A stretch of DNA of 17,049 bases from JBDTSW01 sp039930945 (GTDB taxonomy: Bacteria > Actinomycetota > Thermoleophilia > Solirubrobacterales > 70-9). Shown one piece after another: positions 6,657-12,864 of this stretch; within the stretch, counting starts at the first letter, position 1; every line of letters starts with the position of its first letter. The translations under genes and the position numbers were made by a program. The DNA lies in assembly GCA_039930945.1 (NCBI GenBank), contig JBDTSW010000045.1, forward strand, positions 1 through 17,049, written 5' to 3'. The notes beneath the pieces were generated by a model, which worked only from the letters and a program-made list of their open reading frames with translations, did not search any database and was not told where the DNA came from.

Positions 6657-7771
6657 GAGCGCCCGGGGCCACGCCCCATCAGGCCCGAGATCCGGCTCAG
6701 GTGGCGGCCGCCCCGCGCCTCGCGCTGCGATTCCTTCAGCTTCTCCAGCTTGCGCTCCTTGCGCCGGGCACGGCGGCGGAGCTTGTCCCGCTGGCGGATC
6801 AGGCCCTGCTGCGCGCGGGTGAGAGCGCGCATTCCCTCGAAGGCGATGTCCGCCCGCTCGGCCTCGATCTCCGAGGCCGAGAGCTCGGGCTCGCCCGCAT
6901 CGCCACCGTCGGCGGCGAACCGCGGCAGCACCCGGCGCAGGCGCTCGTCGATCACCAGCACCCCCTCGCGCACCCCCTTCGCCGCGGCCTCGTCGTCGAC
7001 GGCCAGCTCGGCGTACATCTCGTCCAGCCGCCCGGCGTCGTGAGCCGCTCGCAGCCGCTCCCGGGCCTGGTCGTCGAACCCTCCCCGGAGCATGATCTCG
7101 ACCCGGTTGCGGTAGTGCTCGAACGAGCGCAGCGGCAGGTGCAGGACGCGGGCCGGGAAGACGGGGGCGAAGACGAGGCGACCGTCGTCGACGGTCTCGC
7201 GGTCGCGGATCCCGCGCAGCAGGGGCCGCCCGGCGCGGGCGATCTCTCCCTGCTCGAAGTCGATGTCGTGGGCGCCACGGCGGAGCTTCAGGTCGGGCTC
7301 GGGGCGGTGGGCGAGCTTCGGCCGCAGGCTGGACCGTGCCTCGCGCACGGTGAGGCGCTCCCAGAAGGGCCCCGGGCCGTCGGGGCGCGCCACGAACTCG
7401 GTTCGCGGCGCGACGACCACCCCGTACTCGGTCGGCACCCGGCCGAACTCCTGCTTCAGGTCCCCGCCGGTCGGCCACCAGAACTCGTCGGCGTCCGCGT
7501 GCAGGACCCAATCCGCTCCCAGCTCCGCGCCCATCCTGCCCATCCGGGTCACCCACCAGTGCCCCTTCTCCTTGAAGTCCTCGGCGGCGGGCTCTGAGAT
7601 CAGGCGCAGGCGACCGTCGTCGCGCCAGCGCTCGAGCACCTCGAGCGTGCCGTCGGTCGAACCGTTGTCGGTGACGATGAACTCGTCGATCCCCTGCGCC
7701 GCGTGGTAGCGCAGGTTGAGCTCGATGATGTCCACCTCGTCACGGACCTTGAGGGCCATGGCCAGCTTCAT
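6653..7771 (-). CDS. GT2-like glycosyltransferase with basic, charged C-terminal extension
   Basis: A 372-aa glycosyltransferase-like protein. The N-terminus MKLAMALKVRDEVDIIELNL is characteristic of a bacterial GT2-like group; the nucleotide-sugar motif DNGSTDGT is at 35-42 and the metal-binding DxD appears as HADADEFW (91-98). HLPLRSFEHYRNRV in the middle resembles the acceptor side of these enzymes. The last 50-60 residues are rich in Arg, Lys and Glu (RQRDKLRRRARRKERK) and could form a coiled coil or a charged anchor. ATG 7771 fits the family N-terminus; a TTG at 7783 would add four residues. The gene opens the sulfotransferase array after a 66-nt gap, and a TACACT hexamer 11 nt upstream may be its -10 box. 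It is likely the partner that builds the acceptor sugar chain; donor and product are unknown. Confidence 0.88.
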   Translation of the reverse strand: MKLAMALKVRDEVDIIELNLRYHAAQGIDEFIVTDNGSTDGTLEVLERWRDDGRLRLISEPAAEDFKEKGHWWVTRMGRMGAELGADWVLHADADEFWWPTGGDLKQEFGRVPTEYGVVVAPRTEFVARPDGPGPFWERLTVREARSSLRPKLAHRPEPDLKLRRGAHDIDFEQGEIARAGRPLLRGIRDRETVDDGRLVFAPVFPARVLHLPLRSFEHYRNRVEIMLRGGFDDQARERLRAAHDAGRLDEMYAELAVDDEAAAKGVREGVLVIDERLRRVLPRFAADGGDAGEPELSASEIEAERADIAFEGMRALTRAQQGLIRQRDKLRRRARRKERKLEKLKESQREARGGRHLSRISGLMGRGPGRS

Positions 7772-7782
7772 CTGGACCGGCA

Positions 7783-7788
7783 AGTGTA
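7783..7788 (-). promoter_or_regulatory. Candidate -10 box for the GT2-sulfotransferase array
   Basis: On the minus strand TACACT (a TAnnnT match) ends 11 nt before ATG 7771, which would give a leader of only a few bases. TTGGCG 15 nt further upstream is a weak -35 candidate. Spacing and composition are suggestive only. Confidence 0.3.
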
Positions 7789-7802
7789 GGCGGGGCCCGG
7801 TG

Positions 7803-7828
7803 GCGCCAAGCCCGATCTCGGGAGGCGC
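7803..7828 (-). other. Hairpin in the gap between the purQ-linked sulfotransferase and the GT2 gene
   Basis: Nested arms GCGCC (7803-7807) with GGCGC (7824-7828), and CCCGA (7811-7815) with TCGGG (7818-7822), form an interrupted stem. It lies in the 66-nt gap that separates the purine run from the glycan array. It lacks a T-tract on the minus strand, so it is at best a non-canonical terminator or attenuator. Confidence 0.4.
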
Positions 7829-7837
7829 GGGCGCGGT

Positions 7838-8629
7838 CTAGGGCGCGCCGGCGCTCGGCCACAGCGCCAGGTCGAGCCCGGGGCTGAGCTCGGCGGTGCG
7901 GCGAGCGTCCTCGGCGAGCCGCCCGGCGAGCTCGTCGCCGAGCTCCGGGCGCAGGTCGCGCTTGTTCTGTGAGGGCTTGTGCTCGCGGACCAGGAGCCAC
8001 GGCATCTCGGTCAGCGGCTCGAGGCCGAGGAAGCGCTGGGTCCGCTGCATCTCGGCGAGCGGGTCGGCGGAGCAACGCTCGTACTGCAGCACGAGCACGC
8101 GCTCACGGTCGAACAGCTCGAACAGCCGCTCGAGCTGCTGGGCGTACATGCTGCGGTACACGGCGTCGCCGACGACCGCGATCTCCAGCGGCGTGCCGTC
8201 TTCTTCGGCCAGGCGTTGCTCGCGGGCGATCCCGGAGCGGTAGCGCTCGACCGGGTCGCGCAGGATCACCAGGATCTTGGCCTCGGGGGCGGCGCGGGCG
8301 AGCAGCGGCAGCGCCCAGAAGTCGTGCATGTAGCGCGGGGTCCACTCCCCCGTGATCGCGCCCTCGGGCCGCGGGAACTGTCGCGCGTACTGTGAGGCGA
8401 GGTCGGCCGGGATCTCGCGCCCGTCCCAGAAGCGGTCGAAGAAGTGGATCTCCTTGCCCGGCTTCGACTCGCGGACGAAGCCGGGGTGTGAGCGGATCGC
8501 CCCGCGCCACCACCAGGTCGTGCCCGCGCGCTGGGCGCCGACGCCGACCAGGTCGGGAGGGCCGGTGGAAAAGCCGTCGGGAACCTCGGGGTCGGTGACC
8601 GGGAGCAGGTATCGCTGCTGGCGGCTCAT
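7838..8629 (-). CDS. Sulfotransferase of a second subfamily (Sulfotransfer_1 / NDST-like)
   Basis: Predicted PAPS-dependent sulfotransferase, 263 aa, clearly different from the tandem array. The 5'-phosphosulfate loop is GAQRAGTTWW (31-40), followed by KEIHFFD (59-65), GEWTPRYM (94-101) and the 3'-phosphate motif LRDPVERYRSG (123-133). This layout is typical of bacterial relatives of heparan-sulfate and cytosolic type sulfotransferases, which act on sugars or small molecules. ATG 8629 starts 4 nt after the purQ stop and lacks an evident Shine-Dalgarno, so expression by coupling to purQ is likely. It takes the place after purQ where purL often stands. The predicted C-terminus lies just beyond the WLLVREHKPSQNKR region and is short but plausible. 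The substrate is not identifiable. Confidence 0.87.
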   Translation of the reverse strand: MSRQQRYLLPVTDPEVPDGFSTGPPDLVGVGAQRAGTTWWWRGAIRSHPGFVRESKPGKEIHFFDRFWDGREIPADLASQYARQFPRPEGAITGEWTPRYMHDFWALPLLARAAPEAKILVILRDPVERYRSGIAREQRLAEEDGTPLEIAVVGDAVYRSMYAQQLERLFELFDRERVLVLQYERCSADPLAEMQRTQRFLGLEPLTEMPWLLVREHKPSQNKRDLRPELGDELAGRLAEDARRTAELSPGLDLALWPSAGAP

Positions 8630-8633
8630 CGGG

Positions 8634-9302
8634 TCAGGCGGCGACGGTCGCCGCGGCCGCCGAGGTGAACAGCGCCAGACCGTCGGCCGAGCCGGTGAGT
8701 GGATCGACGGCGTGCTCGGGATGGGGCATCAGGCCGAGGACGTTGCCCGACTCGTTGACGACGCCGGCGATGTCGCGCTCGGAGCCGTTCGGGTTCTGCC
8801 CCGGCGCGTAGCGCAGCGCCACCTGGCCGCCGGACTCGAGCGCGTCGAGCATCGCGGGCGGGGCGAAGTACCGGCCCGTCATGTGCTTGACCGGGATCGA
8901 GAGGCGGTCGCCCTGGTGGCATTGAAGGGTGAAGGGGGTGTCGGTGTTCTCGACCACAAGCTTCACCTGGCGACAGACGAACCGCAGGCCCTCGTTCGGC
9001 AGCAGCGCGCCCGGCAGCAGGCCCGCCTCGCAGAGGACCTGAAAGCCGTTGCAGATCCCGAGCACGGGACCGCCGGCCGCGGCGAACTCGGCGACCGCTC
9101 CCATCGCCGGCGAGAAGCGCGCGATCGCACCGGCGCGCAGGTAGTCGCCGTAGGAGAAGCCGCCGGGGACGACGATCGCGTCGAGGCCCTCCACGTCGGT
9201 GTCCTCGTGCCAGACCATCCGCGCCTCCCCCGCCAGCCGACAGGCCACCAGCGCATCGCGCTCGTCACAGGAACCCGGAAATTGGAGTACGCCGAACCTC
9301 AC
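8634..9302 (-). CDS. purQ: Phosphoribosylformylglycinamidine synthase, glutaminase subunit PurQ
   Basis: PurQ is the class I glutamine amidotransferase that supplies ammonia to PurL for conversion of FGAR to FGAM in purine synthesis. With the GTG at 9302 it has 222 aa, the usual size, and starts RFGVLQFPGSCDERDA like other PurQ proteins. The nucleophile is C84 in GICNGFQ, and His194 and Glu196 in MPHPEH complete the triad; GGFSYGDYLRAG (48-59) is also typical. GCGGAG, 9 nt before GTG 9302, is a fair Shine-Dalgarno and belongs to the repeat element. A GTG at 9347 would add 15 residues with no PurQ similarity (SQPGGGGREAEQPP), and has been rejected. It lies in the same frame as purS, separated by one TAG and 30 codons. 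PurL, its obligatory partner, is not in the window. Confidence 0.95.
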   Translation of the reverse strand: MRFGVLQFPGSCDERDALVACRLAGEARMVWHEDTDVEGLDAIVVPGGFSYGDYLRAGAIARFSPAMGAVAEFAAAGGPVLGICNGFQVLCEAGLLPGALLPNEGLRFVCRQVKLVVENTDTPFTLQCHQGDRLSIPVKHMTGRYFAPPAMLDALESGGQVALRYAPGQNPNGSERDIAGVVNESGNVLGLMPHPEHAVDPLTGSADGLALFTSAAAATVAA

Positions 9303-9310
9303 CGGCGGCT

Positions 9311-9369
9311 GCTCCGCCTCGCGTCCGCCGCCGCCGGGTTGTGACACGACCGGTGTGGGCTCAGCGGAC
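9311..9369 (-). repeat. Diverged interspersed coding repeat, copy C, at the purQ start
   Basis: By hand alignment without gaps, 43 of 59 bases match 2911-2969, including a run of identical bases CGGTGTGGGC at 9351-9360. The reading frame is kept, with SAEPTPVVSQPGGGGREAEQ corresponding to the SKEPTPP...GREAEE tail of paralogue 4. The GCGGAG end of the copy lies 9 nt upstream of the chosen purQ GTG. Confidence 0.7.
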
Positions 9370-9380
9370 TCGCCTGCACC

Positions 9381-9393
9381 GGGACTTCGTCCC
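9381..9393 (-). other. Small hairpin overlapping the purS stop codon
   Basis: GGGAC-TTC-GTCCC is a perfect 5-bp stem with a 3-base loop, beginning on the last base of the purS TAG. It lies between two 10-bp direct repeats CTCAGCGGAC (9360-9369 and 9399-9408). No T-run follows, so termination is unlikely; a role in recoding or in coupling to purQ is possible. Confidence 0.5.
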
Positions 9394-9659
9394 TAGCCCT
9401 CAGCGGACCCCGCCGACCCCGGACGCGAGGCGGAGGAGTCGTCGGGGATCACTTCGTAGTCCTCTATCAAGAGGTTGGCCAGCAGCTTTTCGCAGAGTGA
9501 GGGCAGCGAGCCGAGGTCGTCGATCTCGAGCTCGACCACGCGGCCGATCCGCACCGAGGAGATCCCCGAGAACCCGAGGGCGGGGAGCGCCCGCTCGACG
9601 GCCTTGCCCTGAGGGTCGAGGATGCCCTCCTTGGGCCGGATCAGGACCGTCGCCTTCAC
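9393..9659 (-). CDS. purS: Phosphoribosylformylglycinamidine synthase subunit PurS
   Basis: Small PurS subunit of the three-part FGAM synthase (PurS, PurQ, PurL), where it helps PurQ dock on PurL. It has 88 aa. The family features VLIRPKEGILDPQGKAVERA at the N-terminus, LGF, and the C-terminal CEKLLANLLIEDYEV are all visible. PurS normally stops about there; here some 16 more residues (PDDSSASRPGSAGSAEG) follow, encoded by an inverted copy of the interspersed repeat. The start is GTG 9659, overlapping the TGA of the upstream sulfotransferase by 4 nt (GTGA). The stop TAG is followed at once by a GGGAC-GAA-GTCCC hairpin and an open frame that leads directly into purQ. Confidence 0.93.
   Translation of the reverse strand: MKATVLIRPKEGILDPQGKAVERALPALGFSGISSVRIGRVVELEIDDLGSLPSLCEKLLANLLIEDYEVIPDDSSASRPGSAGSAEG
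9420..9435 (+). repeat. Inverted repeat copy D at the purS 3' end, pairing with 9312-9327
   Basis: CGGACGCGAGGCGGAG at 9420-9435 is the exact reverse complement of 9312-9327. The wider stretch 9417-9437 also resembles the repeat core in the opposite orientation (CCCCGGACGCGA-GCGGAGGAG with one change). It encodes the added tail of PurS (SSASRPG). The two arms enclose the purS stop and a small hairpin, and could pair to fold the whole purS-purQ junction. Confidence 0.75.
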
Positions 9660-10591
9660 CGGCCCAGCGTACCGGCGAGGTCCGCGGAATAGCCGGCTTC
9701 GGCCAACAGCCCTTCGCCCAGCCCGGCGCGTTCGAGCTCGGCGCGCCAGCGCCCGTCGCCGGCCTCATACACCCGCTCGGGCTCGCGTACCTTCTCGCGA
9801 GCCCAGACCGCGACCTCGGCGGGCATCTCGCGGCCCAACACGCCGTAGATCGAGCCCAGCGCGGCCGCGGGGTCGCTGCGGAGATCCTCGTTGCGGATCA
9901 GCAGGTAGCGGTCGCCGAACAGCTCCCGTCCCTGGCGCAGCGTGCGCTCGAAGGTCAGCTTCCAGACCAACAACACCCGAAGCACGTTGGAGGGGTCGTC
10001 CAGCGCGGCGGGGTCGGCATCGGCGGCGAGGCCCGTGCGGATGATCCGCCGCGAGATCGGGCGGCATGACCAGAGCTTGCGCTTGGAGCGGTCGTCAAAG
10101 AAGAGGTCGGGCGTGGCCAGCATCTCCTCCTGCCGCCGGCCGCGCCCGAGCACGATCGAGGCGGCGACGGCTCGCGGGTCGCGGACGACGTGCACGAGGG
10201 CCGCCTTCGGGTCGAGCTCGGTCAGCTCCGGCAGCTTGCTGTAGAAGCGCGTTTCCTTGATCGCGACCGCGGGGGCGATCGCCAGCAGCGCCCGCAGCCA
10301 CTCCATGCAGTGCTCGGGAAGGCCGGGGTCCACCTCCAGCGGCGGCTCGCGCGGCCCGCCCCAGTTGAACTCGTCGATCTCCAGTCGCGGGTACCGCTCG
10401 CGGCGGAACTGGGCGCGCAGGGCGCCGGTCTCGCCGAAAGAGTCCTCGGCGCGGGCGCCGCTGCCGCCGCCGACCGAGGCCTTCTGCTCGCGCAGCGGCT
10501 CGTAGAAGCACCGCAACTCGCTGTCCTCGAGCAGCGCGTCGTAGAGGATCGTCGTCCCCGACCGGCGCATCCCCTGGACGAAGAGGTTCAC
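9656..10591 (-). CDS. Sulfotransferase of a third type, embedded between purC and purS
   Basis: Predicted sulfotransferase-like protein of 311 aa. The loop RRSGTT is at residues 9-14, right at the N-terminus after NLFVQGM, and the 3'-phosphate-type motif VRDPRAVAAS lies at about 136-145, followed by SKRKLWSC and a long helical region. RYLLIRNEDLRSDP near residue 240 corresponds to the YEDL region of other sulfotransferases. It differs from both the array paralogues and the gene after purQ. GTG 10591 is chosen because it places the loop at the expected distance and overlaps the purC stop by 4 nt (GTGA); at its 3' end it overlaps purS by 4 nt as well. This makes it an integral member of the purine operon. 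Its acceptor is unknown, and a non-catalytic P-loop-like role cannot be excluded. Confidence 0.85.
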   Translation of the reverse strand: MNLFVQGMRRSGTTILYDALLEDSELRCFYEPLREQKASVGGGSGARAEDSFGETGALRAQFRRERYPRLEIDEFNWGGPREPPLEVDPGLPEHCMEWLRALLAIAPAVAIKETRFYSKLPELTELDPKAALVHVVRDPRAVAASIVLGRGRRQEEMLATPDLFFDDRSKRKLWSCRPISRRIIRTGLAADADPAALDDPSNVLRVLLVWKLTFERTLRQGRELFGDRYLLIRNEDLRSDPAAALGSIYGVLGREMPAEVAVWAREKVREPERVYEAGDGRWRAELERAGLGEGLLAEAGYSADLAGTLGR

Positions 10592-11448
10592 CCCTGGTCG
10601 AGCGAGCGGCCGGAGATGCGCTCGTAGGCCTCGACGTACTTGGCGCGGGTCCGGGCGACGACGTCGTCTGGAAGCTCGGGGCCGGGAGGGGAATGGTCCC
10701 AGCCGGAGGAGTCCAGCCAGTCGCGCACGTACTGCTTGTCGAAGGAGTCCTGGCCGCGTCCGGGTTCGTAGTCGTCGGCCGGCCAGAAGCGCGAGGAGTC
10801 CGGCGTCAGCACCTCGTCGCCGAGGACGACCTCGGCGCCCGGGCTGGCCCCGAACTCGAACTTGGTGTCGGCGATGATGATCCCGCGCTCCGCAGCGTGC
10901 GCGGCGCCGTGCTCGTAGAGCTCGATCGAGACCCGGCGCAGGCCCTCCATCAGCGGCCGGTCGCCGATGATCTCGACGGCGCGCTCGAAGTCGACGTTCT
11001 CGTCGTGGTCTCCCAGCTCGGCCTTCGTCGCCGGGGTGAAGATCGGCTCGGGAAGCTTCTCCGACTCCTGCAGCCCGTGCGGCAGCTCGATCCCGCAGAC
11101 CGAGCCCGACTGGCGATACTCGCGCCAGCCTGAGCCCGAGAGGTAGCCGCGGACGACGCATTCGACCGGGTACATCTGCAGGCGCTTGACCCGCAGGCCG
11201 CGGCCCTCGGCGCCGTCCGGGACGTCCTCGGAGATGTAGTGGTTGGGCACGATCCGGTTCGTGGTCTCGAACCAGAAGACGGACATCTGGGTGAGCACCC
11301 GCCCCTTGTCGGGGATCGGGGTGGGCAGGACCACGTCGTAGGCGGAGATCCGGTCCGAGGCGACCATCAACACGTCGCCGTCGAGCTCGTACATTTCGCG
11401 GACCTTGCCGCTGGCGAGTAGGCGCAGGTCTGCGAGCGGGATCGACAT
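10588..11448 (-). CDS. purC: Phosphoribosylaminoimidazole-succinocarboxamide synthase (SAICAR synthase)
   Basis: PurC joins CAIR and aspartate with ATP to give SAICAR in purine synthesis. At 286 aa it is close to the longer, roughly 290-300 aa form found in many bacteria and yeasts. Signatures include LLASGKVREMYEL (10-22), VASDRISAYDVVLPTPIPDKG (29-49), CVVRGYLSGSGWREY (about 96-110), and the substrate-binding IADTKFEFG followed by LTPDSSRFWP near residue 215. ATG 11448 is the first start of the run and lies in a 69-nt divergent region shared with the P450. A TAGCAT hexamer 11 nt upstream may be the -10 box, which would leave a leader of only a few bases. A 7-bp inverted repeat overlaps the start codon. 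Confidence 0.96.
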   Translation of the reverse strand: MSIPLADLRLLASGKVREMYELDGDVLMVASDRISAYDVVLPTPIPDKGRVLTQMSVFWFETTNRIVPNHYISEDVPDGAEGRGLRVKRLQMYPVECVVRGYLSGSGWREYRQSGSVCGIELPHGLQESEKLPEPIFTPATKAELGDHDENVDFERAVEIIGDRPLMEGLRRVSIELYEHGAAHAAERGIIIADTKFEFGASPGAEVVLGDEVLTPDSSRFWPADDYEPGRGQDSFDKQYVRDWLDSSGWDHSPPGPELPDDVVARTRAKYVEAYERISGRSLDQG

Positions 11449-11462
11449 CGGCGATGCCGATG
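11446..11462. promoter_or_regulatory. Inverted repeat over the purC start codon
   Basis: CATCGGC (11446-11452), spacer GAT, and GCCGATG (11456-11462) form a perfect 7-bp dyad that includes the purC ATG and borders the putative -10 box. It could be an operator at the start site or chance. Confidence 0.35.
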
Positions 11463-11465
11463 CTA
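11460..11465 (-). promoter_or_regulatory. Candidate -10 box for the purC operon
   Basis: On the minus strand TAGCAT ends 11 nt before ATG 11448, the same spacing as the TACACT box before the GT2 gene at 7771. No convincing -35 is seen. The divergent region is only 69 nt, so both promoters must overlap here. Confidence 0.35.
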
Positions 11466-11504
11466 GCGTCGGACGCAGCCGTGCGCCCGGTCGCCCGCCC
11501 CGGT

Positions 11505-11510
11505 AATACT
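11505..11510 (+). promoter_or_regulatory. Candidate -10 box for the P450 gene
   Basis: AATACT (within TAATACT) ends 7 nt before ATG 11518, a geometry that fits a leaderless transcript beginning at the start codon. There is no Shine-Dalgarno before the ATG, which agrees with this. Confidence 0.35.
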
Positions 11511-11517
11511 GGTGGTG

Positions 11518-12864
11518 ATGGATTTCGCAGCCTCAGCCCCGGCGGCGCCCCGGCGGCCAGGGGCCGCAGAGCTCCCGCCGGGCCCGCGGCTGCCGAAGGC
11601 CGTGCAGACGGCCCGCTTCGTCCGCCGCCCGGTCGAGTTCTTGGAGGGCTGTGCCGCCCGCTACGGCGACGCGTTCACGGTCAGGCTCCACGGGCCAGGG
11701 GATGTCGTGGTCATCTCCGACCCGCCGTCGTTGAAGAAGCTGTTCGCAGCAGACCGCGTCAACACCATCGCCCCCGGCCGCAACATCATCCTGCGGCCGC
11801 TGCTCGGGCCGAAGTCGGTGTTGCTGCTCCCGGGGGGCGAGGAGCACCTGCGACGGCGAAAGCTGATGCTGCCTCCCTTCCACGGCGAGCGGATGCGCGC
11901 GTATGAGTCGGTGATCACGGACGCGACCGAGCGCGAGGTCTCCAGCTGGCGCCCCGGCGAGCGCTTCGCCCTCCATCCCGGGATGCAGGCGATCACCCTC
12001 GAGGTGATCCTGCGGGCCGTCTTCGGGGTCGAGGACGAGGGCCGGCGGCAGCAGCTGGGCGACGACCTCGTCGAGATCCTGGCGACGACGCAGTCGCCGG
12101 CGGCGCTGGGACTCTCCTCCAAGCGCCTGCGGCGGATCTGGCCCTGGCGCCGGACGGCGGCCAGGATCCGGCGCACCGACGAGATCCTCGGCGAGGAGAT
12201 CGCGCTGCGTCGCAGCGGCCCGGACCTGGCGGAACGCGACGACATCCTCTCGATGCTCTTGGCGGCGCGCTTCGAGGACGGCTCGGCGATGGACGACCGC
12301 GAGATCCGAGACCAGCTGATGACGCTCCTGCTCGCCGGCCACGAGACCACCGCCACCTCGCTCGCCTGGGCGTTCGATCTGCTCTTCCGCCGGCCGGAGG
12401 CGATGGAGCGGCTGACCGCGGAGGTCCGCGAGGGCGAGAGCCGGTACCTCGACGCGGTCATCGACGAGACCCTGCGCCTGCGCCCGGTGGTCCCGTTCAC
12501 CGGCCGCCAGCTCCGCGACGCCAGCGATCTGAGCGGCCATCGGCTGCCCGCGGGGGCCGTCGTCCTCGCCGCGATCTACCTGGCGCACATGCGCGAGGAG
12601 GTCTATCCGCAGGCGCGCTCGTTCCGGCCCGAGCGCTTTCTCGACTCAGAGCCCGAGACCTACTCCTGGATCCCCTTCGGCGGCGGCACCAGGCGCTGTC
12701 TCGGCGCCGCCTTCGCCAAGTTCGAGATGAAGGTCGCCCTGCGCACGATCCTGCGCAGCGCCGTTCTGCGCCCGGCCAGCGAGGGCCCCGAGCGGATCGT
12801 CCGCCGCAACGTCACCCTCGCCCCCGCCGGGGGAACGCCCGCGGCGCTGGTCGAGCGGCTGTAG
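11518..12864 (+). CDS. Cytochrome P450
   Basis: Heme-thiolate monooxygenase of 448 aa, probably soluble, since no membrane helix is seen at the N-terminus. The proline-rich entry ELPPGPRLPK is near residue 20, the I-helix oxygen-binding motif AGHETTATS is near 275, the K-helix ExxR motif is in DETLRLRP, PERF follows (FRPERFLD), and the heme loop FGGGTRRCLG gives the Cys ligand. The closest style is the broad bacterial CYP group resembling CYP102/CYP110-type fatty acid or terpene hydroxylases, but the substrate is not inferable. ATG 11518 is preceded by two in-frame GTG codons (11512, 11515) and by AATACT seven bases upstream, a spacing that fits a leaderless transcript. It is the only plus-strand gene, dividing the purine genes, and its TAG touches the purB stop. 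Confidence 0.93.
   Translation: MDFAASAPAAPRRPGAAELPPGPRLPKAVQTARFVRRPVEFLEGCAARYGDAFTVRLHGPGDVVVISDPPSLKKLFAADRVNTIAPGRNIILRPLLGPKSVLLLPGGEEHLRRRKLMLPPFHGERMRAYESVITDATEREVSSWRPGERFALHPGMQAITLEVILRAVFGVEDEGRRQQLGDDLVEILATTQSPAALGLSSKRLRRIWPWRRTAARIRRTDEILGEEIALRRSGPDLAERDDILSMLLAARFEDGSAMDDREIRDQLMTLLLAGHETTATSLAWAFDLLFRRPEAMERLTAEVREGESRYLDAVIDETLRLRPVVPFTGRQLRDASDLSGHRLPAGAVVLAAIYLAHMREEVYPQARSFRPERFLDSEPETYSWIPFGGGTRRCLGAAFAKFEMKVALRTILRSAVLRPASEGPERIVRRNVTLAPAGGTPAALVERL

Noticed and set aside
5734..7556. Upstream extensions of the fusion gene and of paralogue 6 to much longer proteins
   Set aside because: Both extensions cross neighbouring genes in a wrong frame, with no recognisable protein features; overlapping ATGA and GTGA starts give normal family lengths.
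7772..7837. Intrinsic terminator between the purine run and the array
   Set aside because: A stem is present but no T-run follows on the minus strand, so only a generic hairpin is reported.
9303..9347. GTG 9347 as the purQ start
   Set aside because: Adds 15 repeat-derived residues not found in PurQ; GTG 9302 fits the family N-terminus and has a Shine-Dalgarno.
11449..11517. Purine riboswitch or long leader before purC (and before the GYD gene at 16240-16317)
   Set aside because: The gaps of 69 and 78 nt are too short and hold no recognisable aptamer core.
11533..12588. Long antisense open frame opposite the P450
   Set aside because: Typical shadow frame of GC-rich coding DNA; Arg/Gly/Pro-biased composition, no motif, while the P450 motifs are complete.
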